A stretch of DNA of 22,993 bases from an uncultured Oscillospiraceae bacterium (GTDB lineage: Bacteria; Bacillota; Clostridia; Oscillospirales; Oscillospiraceae). Shown here in pieces: positions 1 to 7,887 of the stretch. The position numbers and the translations under genes are program-made. The notes beneath the pieces were generated by a model. The model did no database searches and was not told the DNA's origin. It worked only from the letters and a program-made list of their open reading frames with translations. Position 1 is the first letter of the stretch. Each line of letters begins with the position of its first letter. The stretch spans positions 1-22,993 of the forward strand of contig CAKUOS010000038.1 of NCBI GenBank assembly GCA_934670025.1. Direction: 5' to 3'.

Positions 1-71
1 GCGGGTGACGGGAATCGAACCCGCGTCCCCAGCTTGGAAGGCTGGTGCCCTGGCCGTTGTGCTACACCCGC
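1..71 (-). tRNA. tRNA-Gly (anticodon UCC)
   Basis: Read on the minus strand, the segment folds as a cloverleaf. The acceptor arms GCGGGTG and CACCCGC pair at positions 65-71 and 1-7. The anticodon stem CCAGC/GCTGG encloses loop CTTCCAA, with anticodon TCC at 38-36, and the T arm carries TTCGATT. The D stem has one mismatch. The window begins at the last paired acceptor base, so the discriminator base and 3' end lie outside it. The gene has its own strong promoter just upstream. Confidence 0.95.
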
Positions 72-96
72 AGGCACACTGAAATTCAGCCTTAGA

Positions 97-125
97 ATCA
101 TACCATATGATAGGCCGGGTGTCAA
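97..125 (-). promoter_or_regulatory. Promoter of tRNA-Gly
   Basis: On the minus strand, TTGACA (120-125) and TATGAT (97-102) are separated by 17 bases, close to the sigma-A consensus. The -10 box lies about 26 bases before the tRNA 5' end, so the tRNA need not depend on read-through from the AraC gene. Confidence 0.85.
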
Positions 126-156
126 GCGGTTTTTGAAATTTGGCGCGTTTTTCGCG

Positions 157-990
157 CTATCGCGCGCTCGACGGCGGCTGACCGAACTGGCGGCGGTAGG
201 CCCGGCAGAACGCCGAATAATCGCCGAAGCCGCAGGCCGTCGCCGCCTGGGTCACGGGGACGCCGGAGGCGATCTGCTCGCGCGCGAGGCTCAGGCGCTT
301 GCCGACGAGGTAGGCGTGGATGGTATAGCCCGTCTCGGCGCGGAAGCGGCGCATCATGTGGTATTTGCTGATGTAAAACTGCGCGGCAAGATCGTCGATG
401 GAGATCTCCTGCGTGGCGTTCTGCGAGAGATAGCGCATGATGGCGGCGATCTTTTCGTCGGCCGCGAGGCTCGGCACATCCGCGGACGGCTGATCGTCCA
501 TCGCGCGGCGCACGAGGATGAGCAGCTGCGTCAAAAGCGCGTGCGCGAGCGCCTCGCTGCCGAAGCCGCCGCCCGCGACGGCCTCCTCCAGGCTGCGGAC
601 GGTCTGTCCAAGCTGTTTTCGCAGCAGCTGCGGGCGGAGGATAAAGCGGAACTGTGTCTGCGCGAATGAAAAGCAGGCGTCGAGCGGGCACTGCGCGTCC
701 GACGCGCGCGTGAGGAAGGCAGGGGAGAGATAGAGGATGACGCGCGCATACGGCGCGCCAGGCTCGGCCTCGGGCCTGTGGACGCAGCCCTGCGGCACGA
801 CGATCACGTCGCCCGGCTCGAGCGGATAGCTCCGCCCCTCGATGCCGTAGGACGATTTGCCGCCGAGAAAGAAGATCAGCTTGTGGAAGGTATGGTAATG
901 CCAGTCGAGCTGCTCCTCCATCGGGCCGGTGAGGCGGAAGAGGCGGAAATCCTCGCGCAGATAGCCGCGCCGGGCGTATTCGTGCTGCAT
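157..990 (-). CDS. AraC-family transcriptional regulator with N-terminal cupin domain
   Basis: The 277-residue protein has the usual architecture of a ligand-responsive AraC regulator. An N-terminal cupin-like sensor (about residues 28-75) contains WHYHTFHKL and LEPGDVIVVPQGCVHR. A C-terminal double helix-turn-helix (about 175-275) contains DDLAAQFYISKYHMMRRF and ACGFGDYSAFCRAYRRQFG. The start chosen is the ATG at 990, preceded by AAAGGAGG. An in-frame start further upstream would run through the terminator and the neighbouring gene. There is no room for a promoter between the upstream terminator (1017-1047) and this start, so transcription must come from read-through or from a promoter inside the P-loop gene. 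Sensor domains of this type often bind sugars or other small carbon compounds, but the ligand cannot be read from the sequence. The target is unknown. Confidence 0.9.
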   Translation of the reverse strand: MQHEYARRGYLREDFRLFRLTGPMEEQLDWHYHTFHKLIFFLGGKSSYGIEGRSYPLEPGDVIVVPQGCVHRPEAEPGAPYARVILYLSPAFLTRASDAQCPLDACFSFAQTQFRFILRPQLLRKQLGQTVRSLEEAVAGGGFGSEALAHALLTQLLILVRRAMDDQPSADVPSLAADEKIAAIMRYLSQNATQEISIDDLAAQFYISKYHMMRRFRAETGYTIHAYLVGKRLSLAREQIASGVPVTQAATACGFGDYSAFCRAYRRQFGQPPSSAR

Positions 991-1016
991 ATGCGCGCCT
1001 CCTTTCGCGTGCCTGC

Positions 1017-1047
1017 AAAAAAGCGCCGCAGAAGGACTCTGCGGCGC
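1017..1047 (-). terminator. Rho-independent terminator after the P-loop gene
   Basis: A perfect 9-bp stem (GCGCCGCAG at 1023-1031 with CTGCGGCGC at 1039-1047) has a 7-base loop. On the minus strand it is followed at once by six T residues (1022-1017). It sits 14 bases after the stop codon of the P-loop gene and immediately before the AraC ribosome site. Confidence 0.85.
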
Positions 1048-1061
1048 CTGAGCATTCAAAT

Positions 1062-1475
1062 TCAGTCCATATACCGGGTGATATAATCCGGTGCGCCGGC
1101 TGCGTCGCCCGGAATGGTCAGCGTGAAGGCCACGCCGTTTTCCGCGGAGAAGACGCTGCACCAGTCGAGGAAGTTCTCGGTATCCTTGGGATCGTCGTCC
1201 TGCGAGAGCTTGTACAGGTTGTCGATGAAGATGTGGGTAATATCAAAGTTCCCGGCGTGCAGGCCGCTGATGAAGCCGCGCAGGAACGCATAACCGCCGT
1301 AGGCGTATTCGCTGATGTTGATGAGACGGATGCGGTGGCTGACGTCGTAGCGAAGGGTATCGCCCTTTTCGATGCAGACGATGCTGCCGTTTTCGCGCTG
1401 GACCGCGGTATTGAGGGCGCCGATGAGGAGCTTCGTCTTGCCGGAGCCTTCGGGGCCCATCATGATGTTGACCAT
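1062..1475 (-). CDS. Small P-loop ATP-binding protein of unknown function
   Basis: This is a 137-residue protein with a clear Walker A motif, GPEGSGKT (residues 7-14). A probable Walker B strand, THIFIDN, lies in the second half, with hydrophobic residues running into an acidic one. It is much shorter than ordinary ATPases and shows no membrane segment or second recognisable domain, so it looks like a minimal P-loop NTPase core. The start chosen is the ATG at 1475, eight codons inside the longest frame, because AAAAGGAGG lies at the right distance. It has its own candidate promoter and is terminated at 1017-1047. The upstream neighbour on the same strand is the isomerase-like gene. I cannot assign a substrate or pathway. 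Proteins of this size with a P-loop are often annotated only as ATP-binding, and I would do the same. Confidence 0.85.
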   Translation of the reverse strand: MVNIMMGPEGSGKTKLLIGALNTAVQRENGSIVCIEKGDTLRYDVSHRIRLINISEYAYGGYAFLRGFISGLHAGNFDITHIFIDNLYKLSQDDDPKDTENFLDWCSVFSAENGVAFTLTIPGDAAGAPDYITRYMD

Positions 1476-1513
1476 GGTGGCATTCCTCCTTTTCGTCATG
1501 TCTGGTCATGTTT

Positions 1514-1542
1514 ATTCTATCAGTTTTTTTACGGAAACACAA
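1514..1542 (-). promoter_or_regulatory. Candidate promoter of the P-loop gene
   Basis: On the minus strand, TTGTGT (1537-1542) and TAGAAT (1514-1519) are 17 bases apart, about 40 bases before the start codon. An imperfect inverted repeat (ACAAG with CTTGT, about 1540-1555) overlaps the -35 box and could be an operator. The operator reading is speculative. Confidence 0.5.
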
Positions 1543-1586
1543 GTGTCTGCTTGTAAACAGAACGTGAACTTATCAGGCTTTTGCGC

Positions 1587-2843
1587 TCAGGACTGCAAAA
1601 GCTCTGCCGCGCGCACGCGGGTCGAGGCGGCCTTTGCCGGGGTGAAGGGCGAGAGGCCGTCGGTGCGGGCGCACAGAGCGGCGGTCAGCTCGAGGAAGTA
1701 GACGAGCTCACCCCAGAGCTGCGCGTCGAGTGTGCCGGCAGACAGAACGATCATCGGCACGTCGGCCGCGGCGTGCGTCTGCACGAGCGCGTCGAACAGC
1801 GCCTCGTCCGTCTCGCCGACGGAACGACCGGAGAGGAAGCCGAGCGCGTCGTGATCCTTCCAGTCAAGCTCGATATTGCGGCGGCGGTCAGACAGCGGCA
1901 CGCGCAGGAACGTCTCAAATGCACCGGACGCGCCGGCAAGCATTCCGTCGAGCGCGTCGAGCATCATGGGCAGCTCCGCCGCGACGGGGAACACGCCGTA
2001 ACCGCCGCGGCAGCTGTGCCGCGCGGCGTACTGCGTCCACCAGCGCCCGAGCGAACGCAGCGCGGGTTCGAACGTGCAGAAAAACTCCGTGCGCCGGGCG
2101 CGAAGCTCCAGCGCGTGGCGCGCGCCGGCGTACATCCAGACGGGATTTTCAAAGGCGCGCAGATCGTAGTCGCGGCAGGCCTGCTCCGCGCCCTCGAGCA
2201 CGGCGAGCGGGTCGATGCCGGCCACGGCCATCGGCAGAAGCGCCGCGGGCGAAAGCGCGGAGACGGCGCAGCCGAGCTGCGGCGGCTGGGCAAGGAAGGT
2301 ATAGCCCTCTTCCTTCGCCATCGTGTGCATCGCGCTGCCGCGCGGCGCGCAGACGAAGACGTGCTGTTTGGAATCGGGGCCGTAGCGCCGGTCGAGGAGC
2401 CACCGCACGGCGCGCGAAGCGACGCCGCATTCGAGACTCACGTCGTTCCCGGCGGCGAGAAACAGCGAAAAGTCCACGCCCTCGAGCTGCGCGCAGAGAG
2501 ACTCGTAGGCGTGCGTGGAGAGGCTCGTCCCGGCGAACAGGATCCGGGTATCGTCCGTGCGGCCGAGCGCGCGGACGGCCGCCTGCGCCGCGTAAAGCGC
2601 CGGTCCGTCGCCAAGGACGACGAGCAGCGGCCCGAGCGCGCGGATCTTCTCCGCGGCCTCGCCGATGGCGAGGACCGCCCGGGCGATGACGCCCTCGGGC
2701 GCGCGCAGCCAGCCGAGGAAATCGGGGCCGTCGACGGTATTGCCGCGCAGCTGCATATGCGCGTCGAACAGATCTTTCTCTCCGGACAGAAGATCCGGAA
2801 GACTGACGCTGCCCCAGATGTTTGATAATTCGACTTCGATCAT
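1587..2843 (-). CDS. Glucose-6-phosphate isomerase-like protein, active site apparently degenerate
   Basis: The 418-residue protein aligns by eye along its length with bacterial phosphoglucose isomerase (PGI, two SIS domains). [17 protein letters not shown] (198-214) matches the PGI stretch after the GGRFS signature. [14 protein letters not shown] (142-155) matches the helix after the SKTGTT-type phosphate loop. GRWWTQY is followed by GVFP as in PGI. The functional motifs themselves are changed. GGRFS reads LGCAVS, the phosphate loop reads AAGNDVSLE, the glycine-rich loop reads LGDGPAL, and the GESEGK segment with the catalytic glutamate reads AARHSC. PGI homology is therefore strong, but isomerase activity is doubtful, and the gene symbol is withheld. 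The ATG at 2843 has GGAGG seven bases upstream, and a good promoter precedes it. The frame is intact, so it is not a pseudogene in the ordinary sense. Confidence 0.75.
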   Translation of the reverse strand: MIEVELSNIWGSVSLPDLLSGEKDLFDAHMQLRGNTVDGPDFLGWLRAPEGVIARAVLAIGEAAEKIRALGPLLVVLGDGPALYAAQAAVRALGRTDDTRILFAGTSLSTHAYESLCAQLEGVDFSLFLAAGNDVSLECGVASRAVRWLLDRRYGPDSKQHVFVCAPRGSAMHTMAKEEGYTFLAQPPQLGCAVSALSPAALLPMAVAGIDPLAVLEGAEQACRDYDLRAFENPVWMYAGARHALELRARRTEFFCTFEPALRSLGRWWTQYAARHSCRGGYGVFPVAAELPMMLDALDGMLAGASGAFETFLRVPLSDRRRNIELDWKDHDALGFLSGRSVGETDEALFDALVQTHAAADVPMIVLSAGTLDAQLWGELVYFLELTAALCARTDGLSPFTPAKAASTRVRAAELLQS

Positions 2844-2872
2844 GCTGCGCCTCCGAGCTTCAGGATTGATCT

Positions 2873-2901
2873 ATTATACTACAGTTCCGCGAAAAACGCA
2901 A
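2873..2901 (-). promoter_or_regulatory. Promoter of the isomerase-like gene
   Basis: On the minus strand, TTGCGT (2896-2901) and a perfect TATAAT (2873-2878) are spaced by 17 bases. The -10 box is about 30 bases before the start codon at 2843. It is divergent from the J-domain protein promoter. Confidence 0.65.
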
Positions 2902-3011
2902 AAAAATCTGCGCCGGTCCGCAGAAAGCTGTGCGCAGGCGCCCGAAGGGCCGCTTTTGAACGGATTTATATTGAAAAAAACGCAATTATTTTGCATATCG
3001 TTTATAAATGC

Positions 3012-3043
3012 TTCACAATTCTGATATGGAATGGCGGTATAAT
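3012..3043 (+). promoter_or_regulatory. Candidate promoter of the J-protein/DnaK operon
   Basis: A perfect TATAAT at 3038-3043 lies 34 bases before the J-protein start. The best -35 by sequence is TTCACA (3012-3017), but its 20-base spacing is long, so the -35 assignment is uncertain. No CIRCE (HrcA) inverted repeat TTAGCACTC/GAGTGCTAA is present, which argues against HrcA control of this dnaK copy. Confidence 0.5.
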
Positions 3044-3077
3044 CTACAACATAAAAAGCGGGAAGGAGGCGGTTTGC

Positions 3078-3695
3078 ATGGCGGCAGATCCGTTTCAGGT
3101 GCTCGGCGTTTCTCCGGACGCATCGGAGGATGAGATCCGGCAGGCATACCGCCGTCTGGCGAAGAAATATCACCCGGATCTCAATCCCGGCGATAAGGCG
3201 GCCGCGCAGAAGATGAACGAGGTCAATGCGGCCTACGACGCGATCAAAAATCCGCAGGCGTACCGCCAGCAGCAGGCGCAGCAGCAGCAATACCGGCAGT
3301 ATCAGCAGCAGTACCGTCCGGACGGACAGAGCGGACAGAGCTACGACGATCCGTTCGCGGCGTTCTGGCAGCAGTGGCAGCAGCAGACGCGGCAGGATCC
3401 CGGCGCGTCGCAGTCGTATCAGTGGTATACGTATGATCCGTATGAGCAGGAGGACGACCGGCAGCCCGGCTCCTCGTACCACTGGACGTATCACCGGACG
3501 AGAAGACGGGGCAGCTTCTTGGTGCGGCTGCTGGGCATCTATCTGCTCATCCAGCTGATCGCAGCGATTTTCGGCAGCTGCGGCTACCGCGGCGCCTATT
3601 ATGACCCCTATTATTACCGCTATTACAACAGCTACAGCGACACCGGCGAAAGCGGACAATCAGCCGACAGCGGCGCGTCCGGTTCCTGGTATTGA
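3078..3695 (+). CDS. Membrane-anchored J-domain protein with Gln/Tyr-rich linker
   Basis: This 205-residue co-chaperone begins with a J domain (about residues 4-60) carrying the HPD motif at 32-34, the tripeptide that stimulates Hsp70 ATP hydrolysis. It lacks the Gly/Phe region, zinc-finger and C-terminal substrate domains of DnaJ. The J domain is followed by a low-complexity stretch rich in Gln, Tyr and Arg (about 60-140), then a basic patch RTRRR and one hydrophobic segment (about 146-166), and last a Tyr/Ser/Gly-rich tail. The likely topology puts the J domain in the cytoplasm and the short tail outside. The start at 3078 has AAGGAGG upstream. A start at 2991 in the same frame has no such support. 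The stop is 23 bases before dnaK, so it probably recruits that DnaK to the membrane (inference from operon position). Confidence 0.88.
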   Translation: MAADPFQVLGVSPDASEDEIRQAYRRLAKKYHPDLNPGDKAAAQKMNEVNAAYDAIKNPQAYRQQQAQQQQYRQYQQQYRPDGQSGQSYDDPFAAFWQQWQQQTRQDPGASQSYQWYTYDPYEQEDDRQPGSSYHWTYHRTRRRGSFLVRLLGIYLLIQLIAAIFGSCGYRGAYYDPYYYRYYNSYSDTGESGQSADSGASGSWY

Positions 3696-3718
3696 CGCTG
3701 ATTCAGGAGGAAGCCCGT

Positions 3719-5518
3719 ATGTCTAAAACCATTGGTATCGATCTCGGCACGACCAACAGCTGCGTGGCCGTGATGGAGGGCGGCGAGCCCGTCATCATTC
3801 CCAACGCCGAGGGCGGCCGGACGACGCCGTCGGTCGTCGCGTTTTCCAAGACCGGCGAGCGGATGGTCGGCGCGCTGGCCAAGCGGCAGGCCGTGACGAA
3901 TCACGACCGGACCATCAGCTCGATCAAGCGCCAGATGGGCTCCAACTACAAAGTCTCGATCGACGGGCATAAATACACGCCGCAGGAGATCTCGGCGATG
4001 ATTTTGCAGAAGCTCAAGACCGACGCCGAAAGCTATCTCGGAGAGCCGGTCACCGACGCGGTCATCACCGTCCCGGCCTATTTTACCGACGCACAGCGAC
4101 AGGCGACGAAGGATGCGGGCAAGATCGCGGGCCTCAACGTCCGCCGCATCATCAACGAGCCGACGGCTGCCGCGCTGGCCTACGGCATCGACCGTGAGCA
4201 GGCGCAGAAGATCATGGTCTACGATCTTGGCGGCGGCACGTTCGACGTGTCGATCCTGGATATTTCCTCGGGCGTGATCGAGGTGCTGGCCACCGCGGGC
4301 AACAACCACCTCGGCGGCGACGATCTTGACCGCTGCATCGTGGACTATCTCGTGAGCGAGTTCAAAAAGGAAAACCGGATCGACCTCTCGCGCGATCCCG
4401 TCGCCATGCAGCGCGTGCGCGAGGCCGCGGAAAAGGCGAAGATCGAGCTGTCGTCCATGAAGCAGACGACGGTCGAGCAGCCGTATATCGCCGTCGGGAA
4501 AAACGGCCCGCTGCATATGGAGATCCCGCTGACGCGGGCAAAATTCAACGATCTGACGTATCATCTCGTGCAGGCCACGCGCGAGCCTGTCAATCAGGCC
4601 ATCAACGACTCGGGCGTTCCCATTTCGCAGATCAGCAAGGTGCTGATGGTCGGCGGTTCGAGCCGCATCCCGGCCGTGCAGGAGCTGGTGCAGTCGATGA
4701 CGGGGTCGCTGCCGTTCAAGGGCATCAATCCCGACGAATGCGTGGCGATGGGCGCGTGCTTGCAGGCGGGCGTGCTGTCGGGCAGCGTGAAGGGCCTTCT
4801 GCTGCTGGACGTGACGCCGCTGTCTCTTGGCATCGAGACGCTCGGCGGCGTGTGTACGCGCATCATTGAGCGCAACACGACGCTCCCCATCCGCAAAAGC
4901 CGGACGTTTACGACGGCGTCGAGCTTCCAGTCGTCGGTCGACATCCATGTCTTGCAGGGCGAGCGCCCGATGGCGCATCAGAATAAAGAGCTCGGCCGCT
5001 TCCAGCTGACGGGCATCCGCCGCGCGCCGCGCGGCGTGCCGCAGATCGAGGTCACGTTCTCCATCGATGCCAACGGCATCGTGAACGTGTCGGCCAGGGA
5101 TCTCGACACCGGCAAGGCGCAGCAGATCACCATCACCGCGTCCGGAAACATGAGCCGCGAGGAGATCGACCGCGCCGTGCAGGATGCGCAGCGCTACGCC
5201 GCCGAGGACGCGAAGCTCAAAGCCGAGGCTACGGCACGCGACCGGTGCGAACAGATGATCTTCCAGGCGGGAAACGCAAAGACGCTCGGCAAAGAGGACA
5301 AGGCGCGCGTGGCAGAGGCGGTCAAAGCCGCGAAGCGGGCGATCAAATCAAAGGATCCCGCGCAGATGAACGAGGCGGCCGACGCGCTCGAAGCGCTTTT
5401 GAACGCGGCCGGCGTCCGCATCGACCCGAACGCGGAGTACCGCGGCACGGCGGGCTATGAAAGCCCGGACGACGGCGGCGACGACGCGGTCGATGCGGAT
5501 TTTGAAGAAGTGAAATAA
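3719..5518 (+). CDS. dnaK: Hsp70 chaperone DnaK
   Basis: The 599-residue protein is a full Hsp70. The nucleotide-binding domain has phosphate loop DLGTTNS (residues 8-14), [11 protein letters not shown] (147-157) and [12 protein letters not shown] (169-180). The hydrophobic interdomain linker LLLLD lies near 360-364, followed by [14 protein letters not shown]. The substrate-binding domain contains LQGERPMA and [12 protein letters not shown]. The helical lid ends in an acidic tail. The length fits Gram-positive DnaK, at the short end. Start: ATG at 3719 with AGGAGG nine bases upstream. The first gene of the operon is a J-protein. The usual partners hrcA, grpE and full-length dnaJ are not adjacent, so this may be a second, specialised DnaK rather than the housekeeping copy. 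GrpE would have to come from elsewhere. A strong terminator follows. Confidence 0.95.
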   Translation: MSKTIGIDLGTTNSCVAVMEGGEPVIIPNAEGGRTTPSVVAFSKTGERMVGALAKRQAVTNHDRTISSIKRQMGSNYKVSIDGHKYTPQEISAMILQKLKTDAESYLGEPVTDAVITVPAYFTDAQRQATKDAGKIAGLNVRRIINEPTAAALAYGIDREQAQKIMVYDLGGGTFDVSILDISSGVIEVLATAGNNHLGGDDLDRCIVDYLVSEFKKENRIDLSRDPVAMQRVREAAEKAKIELSSMKQTTVEQPYIAVGKNGPLHMEIPLTRAKFNDLTYHLVQATREPVNQAINDSGVPISQISKVLMVGGSSRIPAVQELVQSMTGSLPFKGINPDECVAMGACLQAGVLSGSVKGLLLLDVTPLSLGIETLGGVCTRIIERNTTLPIRKSRTFTTASSFQSSVDIHVLQGERPMAHQNKELGRFQLTGIRRAPRGVPQIEVTFSIDANGIVNVSARDLDTGKAQQITITASGNMSREEIDRAVQDAQRYAAEDAKLKAEATARDRCEQMIFQAGNAKTLGKEDKARVAEAVKAAKRAIKSKDPAQMNEAADALEALLNAAGVRIDPNAEYRGTAGYESPDDGGDDAVDADFEEVK

Positions 5519-5523
5519 GCAAA

Positions 5524-5557
5524 GCCCCGCGGACAAAAGTCCGCGGGGCGATTTTTT
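5524..5557 (+). terminator. Rho-independent terminator after dnaK
   Basis: A perfect 11-bp stem (GCCCCGCGGAC at 5524-5534 with GTCCGCGGGGC at 5539-5549) has an AAAA loop. It is followed by GA and six T residues, and begins five bases after the dnaK stop codon. Confidence 0.95.
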
Positions 5558-5577
5558 GCGATTCCGACCGCACCGCG

Positions 5578-5617
5578 CGTCGGAAACGACCTCGACGGAA
5601 CATCCTTTGCAGGGGCC
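5578..5617 (-). repeat. 40-bp mosaic module, copy 1
   Basis: On the minus strand this reads GGCCCCTGCAAAGGATG followed by a CGTCGAGG core. It matches 11889-11928 on the plus strand at 35 of 40 positions. It adjoins and slightly overlaps the REPIN-like element that starts at 5609. Confidence 0.75.
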
Positions 5618-5716
5618 GACGACTCTGTCGGCCCGCGCAGAATGCACGTCCGAAATGCGGAAGTCTTCGGCAAATTCGATGGTTCCCCACGGGCCGATGT
5701 GGGCATCGGCCCCTAC
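5609..5716 (-). repeat. REPIN-like inverted palindrome pair, copy A
   Basis: One end (5691-5716) is the standard palindrome: GTAG, then GGGCCGATG-CCCA-CATCGGCCC on the minus strand. The other end (5609-5634) is a variant headed GCAG, with stem GGGCCGAC/GTCGGCCC, so its arms differ from the standard but still pair. The inner segment is homologous to that of the copies at 11671-11778 and 19230-19336, in the opposite orientation. Confidence 0.8.
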
Positions 5717-5738
5717 ACCTCCCCGGAAAGTTCGTTTC

Positions 5739-5811
5739 TGACGCGCACGCCATTGTTGGCGACGGCGGTGTCGGCACTCTGAAACTTATAACGTGCGCCT
5801 GCGGGCGCGGG
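5739..5811 (+). repeat. Mosaic module TGACGCGCAC...GCGGGCGC, copy A
   Basis: It begins TGACGCGCACGCCATTGTTG and contains GACGGCGGTGTCGG and GTGCGCCTGCGGGCGC. Related copies lie at 8165-8231 and 11592-11667. It abuts the end of the membrane-protein gene at 5819. The region 5519-5818 therefore holds a terminator and three repeat modules and no gene. Confidence 0.8.
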
Positions 5812-5818
5812 TGTTTCC

Positions 5819-6343
5819 TTACGGCTGTCTGGGTGCGACGCGGGAAAAGCGGCGCGGCAGGCGCGTGAGGATGGCGTCGTAAAGCAGAAACAGGATAAGC
5901 CCCATCAGGACGGTCAGCGCGAGCAGCCACGGCGCAGTCTCGCGCAGCTCGCGCGTGAGCGCCTCGAGACGGAAGACGAAGATGAGCAGCGCATAATCCG
6001 CGCCGCCGCAGAGAGCGGCGAACAGGAGCTTGCAGAGGGCGCTGCGCAGCCGCGGACGGATCGCGTCGAAGCGCGGCTTGACGAGCGGATAGAAGCCAAG
6101 ACTTGCGAAGACGGACGCCGACTCCTTATCCGGAGACAGCAGCAGCCCCAAAACGGCAATGGCTGCAAAGCAGGACCACGCGACGCGCCCGCTGCACCGC
6201 GCGCGCACCGGCAAAAGCGTCAGCGACGCAAGGATGGGACAGATATAAAGCGCCAGCGGGACGATGCCGCCGAGGCAGAGGATGACGACGCCGAGCGCGG
6301 CGAACATACCGCCGAGCGCAAGCTGCGTTGCAGAGGTTTTCAA
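5819..6343 (-). CDS. Small integral membrane protein, function unknown
   Basis: The 174-residue protein is strongly hydrophobic, with about four to five likely membrane segments (around residues 8-30, 32-46, 54-70, 100-125, 137-158). Between the third and fourth is a hydrophilic stretch with PDKESASVF and GFYPLVKPRFDAIRPRLR. The N-terminal run of small residues (LALGGMFAALGVVILCLGG) is reminiscent of substrate-binding (S) components of ECF vitamin transporters. I cannot confirm membership, and no ligand is apparent. The start is TTG at 6343, supported by GGAAGGAG nine bases upstream. The next ATG (codon 13) lacks a ribosome site. It lies 60 bases downstream of the M20 peptidase gene on the same strand, so the two may be co-transcribed, although a weak promoter is possible in the gap. 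Confidence 0.75.
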   Translation of the reverse strand: MKTSATQLALGGMFAALGVVILCLGGIVPLALYICPILASLTLLPVRARCSGRVAWSCFAAIAVLGLLLSPDKESASVFASLGFYPLVKPRFDAIRPRLRSALCKLLFAALCGGADYALLIFVFRLEALTRELRETAPWLLALTVLMGLILFLLYDAILTRLPRRFSRVAPRQP

Positions 6344-6366
6344 AAGAACCGACTCCTTCCGGGGCT

Positions 6367-6372
6367 ATTGTA
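6367..6372 (-). promoter_or_regulatory. Possible -10 box before the membrane-protein gene
   Basis: TACAAT on the minus strand lies 23 bases before the TTG start. At 17-base spacing only a poor -35 (T-rich) is present, so a promoter here is a weak suggestion. Confidence 0.3.
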
Positions 6373-6403
6373 CCACAAACGCATCCGGAAGAAAAGCGCG
6401 CGT

Positions 6404-7843
6404 TCAGTCCGCGACGACGGGTACGGCGTCAGGCGGGATGGGGCAGACGTAGCCTTCGGCCGTGGCCTGCAAAAATTCCGCTTTCGCCTGTTCGAGCAGC
6501 TGCGGCTGCATGAACAGGTCGACAGCCGTACAGGCGATGACTTTGCCCGCGTGCAGCGCGGCCTTGTGCGCGATGGAGGTTCTGCCGCAGGAGACGATCT
6601 GCCAGCTGTGGCCCGGGCAGCCGTTCGGGATAGACGCGACGGAGCACTGCGCCGTGGGGCACAGCCAGCTCACATCGCCGACGTCGGTCGAACCGGCGCG
6701 GAATGCGTCGCCGGTGAAATACGGCAGGAGGAAATCGTTCATTGCGTGCCCGGAGACTTCGCGCAGCTGCTTTGCTTTGCGCGCGTATTCGCCCGACGCA
6801 GCGCTGCCCGTGCCGGGGATCTTCTGGTTGCTTTCGTATGTCGCGGCGAGCTTCGCGGCGAAGTCGAGTTCCGCGGGCGTGTACTGCGGTACGCCGAGGG
6901 ACTCGAAATTCCGGTGCATGAGCGTTTCGAGCGTGCGGTTCGGGACGCAGTCGGCCGTGCCGTCGATGAATTTGCGGTCATAGTGCGTCTCGGTCATGAG
7001 CGCCGCGCCGTCGGCGATCCGGTCGACGCGCGCCTGGAGCTTCACGGCCTCGGCCACGTGCTTCGAGCGGACCATGTACAAAACCACCGCGCGGTCCTGC
7101 ACGACGTTGGGGCTGCGGCCGCCGGCGTCGAGGATGGCGTAGTGGATGCGCGCGTCGTCCGTCATATGCTCACGCAGGAACTGCACGCCGATGTTCATCA
7201 GCTCGACCGCGTCGAGCGCGCTGCGGCCGAACTCCGGTGCGTCCGCCGCGTGCGAGGCGACGCCGTGGAACGTATACTGCACCTGAATGCAGGCGTTCGA
7301 GCCGCCGGTGATGACTTCGTTGCAGTCCTCGGGGTGCCATGTCAGCGCGGCGTCGAGCGTTTTCCACACGCCGTCGCACGCCATGAAGGCCTTGGCCGCG
7401 CCGCCCTCTTCGCCCGGGCAGCCGTAAAGAATGACGGTACCGGGTGTTTTCGTCTGTTCCAGATACGCCTTGACGCCGAGTGCGGCGGCGAATGCGCCTG
7501 CGCCGAGCAGGTTATGGCCGCAGCCGTGGCCCGTGCCGCCGGGCGTGCGTGTCTCGTGCGTGAGAAGGCCGGGCTGCTGCGACAGCCCGGACAGGGCATC
7601 GTATTCGGCCAGAATGCCGATATACGGCCGGCCGCTGCCGAATGCGGCGGTGAAGGCCGTCTCGATGCCGCTCGTGCCGGTCTCGACGCGGAAACCTGCG
7701 GCGCGCAGGGCCTCGCAATAGAGCGCGGCGGATCTGTATTCCTGCAACGACAGCTCCGCATAGTCCCAGATCGTGTCTGCGATGCGGAGAATTTCATCCT
7801 TCTGCGATTCGATCGCAGAAAGGGCGATCTGTTTGGGATCCAT
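6404..7843 (-). CDS. M20 family metallopeptidase, AbgB-like amidohydrolase
   Basis: The 479-residue protein belongs to the M20 aminoacylase/amidohydrolase family. It most resembles the p-aminobenzoyl-glutamate hydrolase subunit B branch, which splits amide bonds of folate breakdown products or acylated amino acids. Visible metal-site motifs are EYDAL (80-84), GHGCGHN (105-111), the GEE pair (E145, E146) and WHPED (169-173). The dimerisation (lid) domain follows, from about residue 180, with HAADAPEFGRSALDAVELMN. The start at 7843 has TTGGAGG upstream. The same frame stays open towards 8332, but that part is repeat sequence. There is no signal peptide, so the enzyme is cytoplasmic. No AbgA or AbgT partner is in the window. 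The exact substrate is inferred only from family resemblance. Confidence 0.88.
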   Translation of the reverse strand: MDPKQIALSAIESQKDEILRIADTIWDYAELSLQEYRSAALYCEALRAAGFRVETGTSGIETAFTAAFGSGRPYIGILAEYDALSGLSQQPGLLTHETRTPGGTGHGCGHNLLGAGAFAAALGVKAYLEQTKTPGTVILYGCPGEEGGAAKAFMACDGVWKTLDAALTWHPEDCNEVITGGSNACIQVQYTFHGVASHAADAPEFGRSALDAVELMNIGVQFLREHMTDDARIHYAILDAGGRSPNVVQDRAVVLYMVRSKHVAEAVKLQARVDRIADGAALMTETHYDRKFIDGTADCVPNRTLETLMHRNFESLGVPQYTPAELDFAAKLAATYESNQKIPGTGSAASGEYARKAKQLREVSGHAMNDFLLPYFTGDAFRAGSTDVGDVSWLCPTAQCSVASIPNGCPGHSWQIVSCGRTSIAHKAALHAGKVIACTAVDLFMQPQLLEQAKAEFLQATAEGYVCPIPPDAVPVVAD

Positions 7844-7887
7844 AAGAAGTACCTCCAAGGATGTTTTTGGACGGGAATGTGTGAAGT

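Noticed and set aside
1577..1602. GCTTTTGC/GCAAAAGC inverted repeat at the end of the isomerase-like gene, as a terminator
   Set aside because: It overlaps the last codons, has a 10-base loop and no T-run follows on the minus strand.
1581..2825. Long plus-strand open frame (414 codons) opposite the isomerase-like gene
   Set aside because: It is Arg/Ala/Glu/Gly/His-rich with no domain and mirrors the codon pattern of the opposite gene. It has no ribosome site. Such antisense frames are expected at this GC content.
2844..3077. CIRCE operator expected before a dnaK operon
   Set aside because: No TTAGCACTC/GAGTGCTAA dyad is present in the divergent region.
5609..5716. Interpretation of the paired palindromes as ordinary bidirectional terminators
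   Set aside because: They lack T-runs, carry a conserved GTAG head and conserved centre, and dnaK already has a strong terminator at 5524-5557.
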